64,000 bases of DNA from Schistosoma mansoni (lineage: Eukaryota > Platyhelminthes > Trematoda > Strigeidida > Schistosomatidae): contig NC_031496.1 of the NCBI RefSeq assembly GCF_000237925.1, positions 7,551,801-7,615,800 on the forward strand, written 5' to 3'. A program made the translations under genes and the position numbers. This document shows positions 56,306 through 64,000 of the stretch, piece after piece; position 1 is the first letter of the stretch, and every line of letters begins with the position of its first letter. The notes under the pieces are model-generated. The model was not told where the DNA came from, did not search any database, and saw nothing but the letters and a program-made list of their open reading frames with translations.

Positions 56306-56815
56306 TGAGATCACGAGTCAATTGAAGCTAGACCACCATGGAAANNNNNNNNNNNNNNNNNNNNNNNNNNNNNNNNNNNNNNNNNNNNNNNNNNNNNNNN
56401 NNNNNNNNNNNNNNNNNNNNNNNNNNNNNNNNNNNNNNNNNNNNNNNNNNNNNNNNNNNNNNNNNNNNNNNNNNNNNNNNNNNNNNNNNNNNNNNNNNNN
56501 NNNNNNNNNNNNNNNNNNNNNNNNNNNNNNNNNNNNNNNNNNNNAGTAACTCACTGATGACATTGGTGAATGGTTGCTCAATTTCGTGAATCAGTTGAAG
56601 TTAGACATTAACACCGTTGGATGCCAGCTCAGTGGTCTATCGGTTAAGGGCTTCGGCTCGAAACTGGTAGGTCCTGGGTTCGAATCCCGCGAGAGTGGGT
56701 TCGTGGATGCGCACTGCTGAGGAGTCCCATAATAGGACGAGTTGGCCGTCCAGTGCTTCCAGGTTTTCCATGGTGGTCTAGCTTCAATTGACTCGTGATC
56801 TCAACTCTATATATT
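56306..56815. mobile_element. Beta SINE fold-back pair with an assembly gap
   Basis: A minus tail (56306-56344) runs into the gap. A plus copy (56545-56815) has the upstream part, A-box GCTCAGTGGTCTATCGGTTA, B box GGGTTCGAATCCC (56676-56688), a ribozyme with CTGAGGA but GAAA changed to GAGT, and the full tail. Confidence 0.85.
56345..56544. other. Assembly gap, 200 N
   Basis: Exactly 200 N at the centre of a palindrome. Confidence 0.99.
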
Positions 56816-56877
56816 TAGGTAGATTGTTATAAATAAAAATGATATATTTGTAATATCCTGATAAGTAGAAAAATTAG

Positions 56878-56930
56878 ACTTTCTGACGTTTCGTCACTTA
56901 GTGTAAGTCACATCTTCAGAGAATAAATAA
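56878..56930 (-). ncRNA. Penelope-type hammerhead ribozyme, mirror copy
   Basis: Reverse complement of 56180-56232 with the same core (TCTTCAG at 56913-56919, TTTC at 56889-56892 on plus). Confidence 0.65.
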
Positions 56931-57099
56931 CCAAATTAACATTAATTCAAGTTTAAATAGTACAACGGAATAATAAGAATATCATGTGATCAGTCAAAAA
57001 ACCGGTTGATATGTGACCTTAATAGTGATAAAGGATTGAGTTTAATTTGTAAGATAATAGCATGAATTGTGAATAATATCAAACTAGGTGGCTAGAATA

Positions 57100-58190
57100 G
57101 ATAGTCCAAGTAGGATGTATGGTAAGGTCTTCTTTTCTATTGAAAGAAGTAGGATTTAACATTATATGAAAAGCTTCAGCTACTCTCCCTTCTTTGTAAT
57201 TAAAAAAAAACCATTTTGTAATATTTTGATATTTTTCAAATCGATTTTGTGGTTGTTGAAAATACCGTGAACTTCTATTGCCGATTTTATTTGAAGTCTA
57301 TTCAGTTCTGCAAGATTATTAGGAAGTTTCTTTGTGTACCTAATATGTTCCTTGGCTCGAGTCAAGATTTCGCGAGATGACTCTTCAATATAGAAAGCAT
57401 CACAACTGAGACAACCTGATTTGTGGAAACAATTCTGTGTTGACATGAAGGGAATTTTTTTCTTTTAAACGAACCGAAGTATTTCGAAGTGTGTTCGTTG
57501 TTTTGTAATATACTTTAATTCTGTGTTGTTTTAAGATTTGTTGGAGTTCCGTTGTGCCATGACGGTATGGTAAAACTGTAGTACCAATCCATGGTATTTC
57601 ATCAGAATTATTATTATTAATACACAATGAAACGTCTTGTTTTAATATACTTCTAATAATCTTCATAGGAAAATTATTAAATTGTAAGATGCTGATTATA
57701 TTCTTTTGTTCTTTTTGTTTATCCTCTTCCGATGTGATAATCTTGTTGGCTCTTGCAAAAAGATTTAGGGCTAGCGAGATCTTTGCACTAAAAGGCTGTG
57801 CTGTATTGAAATCGATATGACGATTGGAGTGTACAGGTTTTCGGTAGATGGATAGATTTAGAATTCCATTTAGATTTCTTTTCACTAAGCAATCTAAAAA
57901 TGGTAGTCCGTCACGTTCATTTTCATTCTCGTTCGTAAATTTGATGTGTGATCCGTTTCGAAAAAGATCCTAGATGAGTATTTTTATCACAACAAATGTA
58001 TCATCTACATACCTAATCCAAATTCGTGGTTTAATGTCATTAGTGAAAATATTCGATTCTATGTGTGCCGTAAACAGGTTGGCTATAATCGGAGACACGG
58101 GGAATCCGATTGCTACACCGTTAGTTTGTTTGCATAGCATCCCGTTTGATCAAATTCATAAATATTGTATTTATTATTGAAAGATGAAAT
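57100..58190 (-). mobile_element. Penelope-like element: reverse transcriptase palm and GIY-YIG endonuclease
   Basis: On the minus strand, from about 58140 down: GVAIGFPVSPIIANLF (motif B of Penelope-type reverse transcriptase), PRIWIRYVDDTFVV (catalytic YVDD), GLPFLDCLVKRNLNGILNLS, IYRKPVHSNRHIDFNTAQPF, then a long thumb region (57400-57885), and a GIY-YIG domain with CLSCDAFYIEESSREILTRA, KEHIRYTKK and SAIEVHGIFNNHKIDLKNI. FYIEES replaces the usual YIGET, so the endonuclease may be impaired. Frame changes near 57960, 57400-57480 and 57180 make the copy inactive. It is 5'-truncated before the fingers. Confidence 0.88.
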
Positions 58191-58368
58191 TAAAAGTTAG
58201 TACCGGTTGTCACAGGTTTTAAACCACCATATTAATGAACTAGTGTCTTATAGAATAAAATGTATGACAATTGTTTAATCTAGTTTATACGTAGAAAGCA
58301 CAAATTTAATCAACCAGTTACCGTTTTCAAATAATTCAGCTTCAGTTTACAGTTTGATAACTTTCTGT

Positions 58369-58657
58369 GACGAGACTACAATTTATGAACGAACCAATCA
58401 GGTTTTATATAACAGGTCTCGGATTTTGGCACGAATTTCACTCATACGTTTGACTAAATAGAGTTTTGGCATTATAGCTGATGTCAGTTCATGATCAAAA
58501 CCCTAAATTTAATTCCTAACCTTAACGACCAACTATAAATCATAATTCTAATTCCTCACAGCAGTTTATAACCTTCATTTAGTCCTAATTATTTGGTAGG
58601 AATTCTCAAGATCATTTTAGCGTCGCTCAAATGTCGTCTAAAAATTATAGCCTCACC
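58369..58657. mobile_element. Merlin-type MITE
   Basis: A 289-bp partner of 34209-34498: ends GACGAGACTACAATTTATG and TAAAAATTATAGCCTCACC, with a shared interior (TTTGGCATTATAGCTGATGT). Flanks CTTTCTGT and CTCCCTAT agree at five of eight bases, a weak target duplication. Confidence 0.8.
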
Positions 58658-59535
58658 CTCCCTATTTATTTTTCGGTACGGTAAAATGCTCAATAACTGA
58701 TTTGAGACTAAAACCAGGTCGATAACTGAGTATTACGGTTTTACTGAAGTATACGGGTAGGAATGTAATCCAGAAGCATATAATCTGAACACTAGAGTAA
58801 TCCACGCTTTCGTCTGAATTACATCATCATCAACAAATATACCACCGAAGTCATTTCAAACACTTTAGCTGAATTAATTATTTCCACTATGAGACGTAGT
58901 GCATACCATTGAGTGGAATATGGTCAGTTCCTATTTGAAACGATAGATAACCATTATCATTTAAAATATATTATTAACCTATGGTAAAATATCTATTTAA
59001 ACGTAGTCCTTTACAAAATACACATCTTCTGACAAAGACTGATCAAAATCTAATGGTGAATATCAACAAAAGCAGAGCTCAAATGCTCATCATTCTGTTT
59101 ATTTATAATTGCTGATCGATCAATATCGATCAAGTATATTGTGCATATCAAGCTTAGAGTGATTAGGGTGGTTAAATGATAAGATCATCTTCACTTGTAA
59201 CCAGTCTAGAAAAAAAAAGACTATTTTCGGAAGTAAATTACTACCTACGGCCAGCTAATCACAATTAATACCTTACTTGAATATTAATATAGTGGTATTT
59301 ATAGAGATTGTTGAGTTTTCATTGTTTAAATCACTAATTGATCTTATCTGGGCTACCATTATTTGTTTATCAACGACGTAACAATAATAATAATAATAAT
59401 AAGTAATATCGAAAACGCATTCAACATGTTTCCTAACATAATCTTTAGATGAATATAATTGTACCTAAATTGTAACTGGAATCTTAATATTTATGTCTGT
59501 TTACGTTTATATCCACATGTGGGAAGTAATTGGTA
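58658..59535. other. Intergenic AT-rich with (AAT)n
   Basis: An AAT microsatellite at about 59384-59402; otherwise nothing recognised. Confidence 0.6.
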
Positions 59536-59537
59536 GG

Positions 59538-59810
59538 ATTACTTACTTACGCCTGTTACTCCTCGTGGAGGAGCATAGGCCGCCCACTGGTATTCTCCAT
59601 CCAACCCTGTCCTGGGAAATCTTTTCCATTTCTTTCCACTTTTTATTCATCCTTTTCATATCTGCTTTTATTTCCCGGCTCAATGCGTTCTTTGGCCTTC
59701 CTCTTTCCCGCTTCCCTTCAGGATTCGAAGTTAGGGGTTGTCTCATTATGCAGCTTAGTAATTTCCTCAATGTATTTCCCATCCACTTTCAACGTCTTTT
59801 CCTAATATAT
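59538..59810 (-). mobile_element. RTE-type LINE 3' end
   Basis: The minus strand reads [40 protein letters not shown] and [19 protein letters not shown], an open 79-codon frame. It is the same lineage as 44905-45440 but shorter. Ends in the GTAAGTAAGTAA tail at 59540. Confidence 0.88.
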
Positions 59811-60980
59811 AAACACTATACACAACATACAGAACTCTTTGAATCCGTCTTATTGGGCAAAATATGGAAGCAAGTCATTTTTGTTTACTATCCATAAAAA
59901 TAATTTCTCCAAAACTTCACCAAAAGATGTTTAAGAAATTGACGTCTTTTTTAAAAATCATATCCATAAACTTGACATCAAAAGTTCTCTACGAAAGACA
60001 TTTTAAAACTCGCCGAAATCAGCATTGTGTGAAAACCAGTAGTTTCACAATAATCTGCTTCTTGAAGACCAGAAGAATGAACGGAGGTGGAAGACAAAGT
60101 AAACATCATCTGCAGATTAAAACTCATCAACTAAGAGACGAACCAGGTTGAAAAATTGGATTCAAACTACATATGCACATACAGAAACACAGATTAGCAG
60201 TGAAGAGACATGATATGGGATCATGAAGATTTTCGATTCCTGGGTTCAGTGAGTTACCACACTACCGAAAACTTTGTAAAATTATGTGGATTCAGGTTAT
60301 TAGTCTATCTAAAGAAGTAACCTTCGACTTCAGCAGATTGCGCTCCATTGATGTAGAAACGAAATTTCGATGTAGAGGCATAAATGTGCGTGTGATTTTG
60401 AACTGTTTATGACATTGTACGGTTAAGAAATCAGTCGATAGATCAAGATACAGCTCAATAAAAATTTTATTTCGAATGGATCTCTATAACTTAGACATTG
60501 CATCATACCGTTCATCAGAGTTACTTTCTTCTTCACAATGTGTAGTGACAGTGGTGCCCATAGTAAATATTGTATATCCCACTTTTCACCCACTTTCCAA
60601 TGAATAAAAATAGTTTTTTATATTCAAATACTTTTTTTACTGAAATGTATCATATATTCTAGTCACATAACTTTACACTACTTTACGTATATTTCAGTAG
60701 TAAACTTTGTTGAAAGAAAAAATTCAAATGGCTAAAAGTTGTCGGTATAAAAAGAACTGATTTAATTGATTGTACCATGACGATACTTATATAGAACATA
60801 CAAATATATCCTGAAATTAGAAAAAAAACAATATCATTCAAAGTTTAATTAGAGTTTGTTCTAACATGAATTGGGGTTGGGTAACTTAATATATACTCGT
60901 TGGTGAACTTTGAGCCTTTCTAATAAAAATAATAGATTATTGAGTTCAAAACTCATTTGAAATTTGAAAAACTCGTGTGA
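59811..60980. other. Intergenic AT-rich, nothing firm
   Basis: Short frames (95 codons at 59864-60151) have no motif; poor splice signals. Confidence 0.4.
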
Positions 60981-60982
60981 AA

Positions 60983-61080
60983 TGGTGTAAACATATTTAA
61001 TAGGTAACTGGTATGGCAACTCAAACTGATATACGTACGTACGAAGATCTACGTTGTGACAGACTGACTGATTCACCATT
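60983..61080 (-). repeat. Repeat D copy
   Basis: On the minus strand GTCAGTCTGTCACAACGTAG then TACGTACGTATATCAGTTTG and AGTTGCCATACCAG match 12472-12535. Confidence 0.75.
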
Positions 61081-61990
61081 TCGAAGTAATTAAATTTACT
61101 ATTAGAAATCTATTTACAAATTTATGAGTCAAGTTTTTTTGTTCTTGATCGTTCTCCTATAAATGAAGACCCGCAGATGAAAACAAACACTGGAAATAAA
61201 ACTTTCTAACCGAATAATGTTTAATATGAGGTGAATAAAATAAACACGGACAAGAAACCGTCCTGTTCAGATTTGTTTGAATTTGATTCAAACCATTTCG
61301 GTTGTTGTAACTTACAAACATGGTGATATTAGTTTAGTTTTAATATAAGTTCTTATTTAAGGAAACCATATTTGGTAGAAATAATAATAAAACATTTTGC
61401 TTACTTCCAAATGTCATTTACTTTGTGCTTTTTTGATCATTTATTGATGATGTCGTTAACTTTACAAAAGAGCTTTACAAATCATATCAAGTTTCTCCTG
61501 TCTATTTATGAAGGTAGTTTTTCTGTCGAAAGTCTTTCACTGTCTTGCTTTTTAATTAAGATTTTTTTTAATTTGTGCCACAAGACTTTCTTCACAGATA
61601 TTTAAAAAAGGTCGGACATTTTGCATAACAACCGTTCTTAAGAGGCATTCTAAATTCAAATTTCTGTCCTGCTCATAAATTTCTTTTCGTTATTTAGAAA
61701 TAACATGTTGTGTCATAAGAAATGACACATTAGAACATATAAATAAATACATGGATCTTTCTTTTACAAGTTTTCTTTTACATTTTTATTGAGTTGAGTA
61801 AGTTTACACCTCAAAGATCGACCTAACTATCTTCAAGATTGTACATTTTAGGGCTTTAGGGACATGAAACAGTTAGATCGATTAGTTATTAGCATTCAAT
61901 CAACATTAAGAAGTAATTTGAAAAATAAGAAACAGAATGTGTGAACCAATTAACCAAACAAAAGCTACGGTCTTTACAAATAATTTGATC
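61081..61990. other. Intergenic AT-rich, nothing seen
   Basis: No recognised feature; a 77-codon frame at 61372-61605 is hydrophobic but lacks motifs. Confidence 0.45.
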
Positions 61991-61995
61991 ATTAT

Positions 61996-62400
61996 ATATA
62001 GTTGAGATCATGAGTCAATTGAAGCTAGACCACCATCGAAAACCTGGAAGCACTGGACAGACGTTTCGTTCTATTGTGGGACTCTTGACTGAAGACATTG
62101 GTGAATGGTTGATCAATTTCGTGGATTGGTTGAAGTTAGATATTAACACTGTTGGATGCCGGTTCAGTGGTCTATCAGTTAAGTGCTCTGGTGCGAGACT
62201 GATACGTCCTGGGTTCGAATCTCGTGGAGCGGGATCGTGGATGAGCACTGCTGAGGAGTCCGCATAATAGGAACGAGTTTGCCCGTTCATTGCCGTTCAG
62301 TGCTTCCAGGTTTTCCATTGTGGTCTAGCTTCAATTGACCCATGATTTCAACTATATAAAATCATTAAAATCTCCACAAAAGTCCCTTCTGATAGTTTGG
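61996..62400. mobile_element. Beta SINE fold-back pair
   Basis: A minus piece (61996-62084) holds the tail and ribozyme up to stem II and the last G of the core. It then switches to a plus copy (62085-62400) with the upstream part, A-box GTTCAGTGGTCTATCAGTTA, B box GGGTTCGAATCTC (62212-62224), a ribozyme with an insert and a lost GAAA, and the full tail. Confidence 0.85.
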
Positions 62401-62624
62401 TCATTACATTGATCATATAATCATTCAGTTTAAAAAGTGATGTATTTCGGGAATTTCGGTGAATTTTTTATTAAGATAATCTGTTTGAACTGAAGATTTA
62501 TTACAATGAACAAATTTGGCTTGTTATGACAACGAAATAGGCAATTTTACACTAATAACCAATCATATAAAAAAACATTTAAACATTTTCAAGCCAATCG
62601 ATTCAAACATTAAGGGAAATTAAA

Positions 62625-62827
62625 CTTTACCCCATTGCACAAGAAAGTGGCTATCAGGACTTAGTAGCTGAGTGGATAACGCGATGACGTTTGAAGCAAA
62701 AGGTACTGGGTTCGAGTCTCATAGTGAACATAAACTCTGAGATGCAGGTACATCCAGTTGACGAGTCCCAAATAGGATGAAACGCGCGTACTAGATTCCA
62801 CTACTAGCCACTATCCATCTTTGCTCA
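62625..62827 (+). mobile_element. SM-alpha SINE
   Basis: Head ACCCCATTGCACAAGAAAGT, A-box TAGCTGAGTGGATAACGCGA (62666), B box GGGTTCGAGTCTC (62709), ribozyme (62745-62800) with TTGACGA and GGATGAAAC, and CCACTATCCATCTTTGCT at the end. One core base (C to T) probably kills the ribozyme. The 3' half is absent. Confidence 0.88.
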
Positions 62828-63755
62828 AAATCGAATTGTTTGTTTATTTTAACTGTTTCATTCATAAATTTTTTTCTTTGGATTAGGTATTAGCTTAATA
62901 AATCTATTGAAAGATTCATAAGATAGTATTATTTACCTTCTAAATGTGATAACACTAAATAACTGTCAATATTCCTAGTACAGAATCGACACAATATACA
63001 AGTGACGATACTCAACCATCAGTGAACTGAACTAATGCTTAAACCAATATATGTTGCTACATTATAATAATTAGTGACTTTTGTTGAAATGAGTAAAAAA
63101 ATATTTATGATGGTGAAGAAGATTTGTAGCACAAATGAATGATTTTGACGAACTTTTATTGTCGGAGTTAAATTGTTTAATCGTAGACTGTTCATCTTTA
63201 TTCTGAATAACATTATCAATACAAAATTTATGTAATAGTCTACTTCTAACTGATGATTTCATTCATAATAACAATGAAATCTACACAACTAAATTATTCA
63301 GCTCAAAGTACAAAACTTCATCAATAAACAGTATCTATGATATCATAGAATTGGTATCTAAGAAATTATATATAACAATGTTCTATGACAGAAAATATTT
63401 GTGAAAAAATAAAAAAAAAAACAACTAATATATCATCATATACTCTTTTTCTCTTCAAGTACACTTGAACACGAGTGGGGACAATCGAATGTATTTAAGC
63501 ACAAATTACAGACTATCTCACTTAATTCTGATAACCATACAGTAAACAGTTAATTGGCAAAATAACAATCAATTGTCTCAATTTTAACTGTTCCTTCTGT
63601 AAATATCAGTTCATCTTCTCTAATTTTATTGTTCATGCATTTTTCTACCAATTACGCTTCATTTCAGTTCTTTCTTTATCGGTCTTCTTCCAAAATACAT
63701 TCTATGTCTGACCATCGCCATATAATACTTATATGGATATAAGTAGACCACAGTA
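62828..63755. other. Intergenic AT-rich with an old Penelope-type end
   Basis: 63110-63310 has GAAGATTTGTAGCACAAATG on one side and CAGCTCAAAGTACAAAACTT on the other, resembling the inverted pair near 48650-48730, but strongly diverged. Confidence 0.35.
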
Positions 63756-63761
63756 CACTAC

Positions 63762-63812
63762 TACTGCTACTACTACTACTACTACTACTAATAATAATAA
63801 TAATAATAATAA
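63762..63812. repeat. (TAC)n(TAA)n microsatellite
   Basis: Runs of ACT/TAC then AAT units. Confidence 0.95.
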
Positions 63813-63879
63813 ATCTTAAAATTGAATTCATTTAATGAAGCTTAATATTCTCTACACAACATTTGAATCAAGTTATAAT

Positions 63880-64000
63880 TGATAGTTGAGCTCATGAATC
63901 AATTGAAGCTAGACCATCATGGAAAACCTGGAAGCACTGGACGGCCGTTTCCTCCTATTGTGGGACTCCTCAGTAGTGCGCATCCACGATCCCGCCTCAC
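63880..64000 (-). mobile_element. Beta SINE, running off the window
   Basis: The minus tail and ribozyme. The core CTGAGGA and GAAA are present, but the closing pair of stem II is G-G, so activity is doubtful. The head lies beyond the window edge. Confidence 0.88.

Larger units (their letters stand above)
55847..57263. repeat. Palindrome of Penelope-like ends around a beta SINE
   Basis: The left arm 55847-56344 and right arm 56765-57263 are close reverse complements. Each arm holds, from outside in, the end of a Penelope-like protein (for example HIMLNPTSFNRKEDLTIHPT on plus, 55945-56004), a 3' untranslated part, and a hammerhead. The centre holds a beta SINE in both orientations, with a 200-N gap between them. 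Confidence 0.85.

Noticed and set aside
59864-60151. 95-codon frame
   Set aside because: Low complexity and basic, with no motif, and partly overlapping the LINE flank.
63762-63812. Short direct repeats that could suggest a CRISPR-like array
   Set aside because: Simple trinucleotide runs in a eukaryotic context.

Overview
The window looks like repeat-rich nuclear DNA of a blood fluke (genus Schistosoma). The reasons are two tRNA-headed short interspersed families that carry hammerhead ribozymes (one matching the schistosome SM-alpha repeat), Penelope-like elements, RTE-type LINEs, BEL/Pao and Gypsy relics, a Merlin-type DNA transposon, a low GC content and the absence of long open genes. The species cannot be decided from the sequence. 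There are two 200-N assembly gaps, at 48356-48555 and 56345-56544.

Layout. 1-4420: broken BEL/Pao element on the minus strand. 5055-7150: an almost perfect 2-kb palindrome carrying the same 118-residue reading frame in both arms, with a repeat inserted in one arm. 7500-15800: LINE pieces, a roughly 0.5-kb repeat called family C here, a decayed MAPK15/ERK7-like kinase fragment, and two LINEs in head-to-head contact, one of them split by a solo LTR. 15800-24620: Gypsy-type relics around a tandem array of three 1258-bp units (17223-20989). 24620-38700: mostly unique AT-rich DNA with scattered SINEs, a Merlin copy, one convincing saposin-type exon (37194-37318, minus) and a weaker microexon candidate (29968-30004). 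39700-41490 and 55847-57263: two palindromes built from Penelope-like element ends. 43140-43912: a second, nearly identical Merlin copy. 44900-64000: LINE tails, family C, solo LTR, many hammerhead SINE copies, further Penelope-like pieces and simple repeats.

No complete host gene is visible. Host coding signals are isolated exons or relics, so most of the window is probably intergenic or intronic. The biology of interest is the density of self-cleaving ribozyme repeats: SM-alpha type, a second family (called beta here), and the ribozymes of Penelope-like elements. They recur in fold-back and tandem arrangements, and several truncated copies start or switch strand close to the ribozyme. Coordinates of repeats are read by eye and are usually good to about 5-20 bases.
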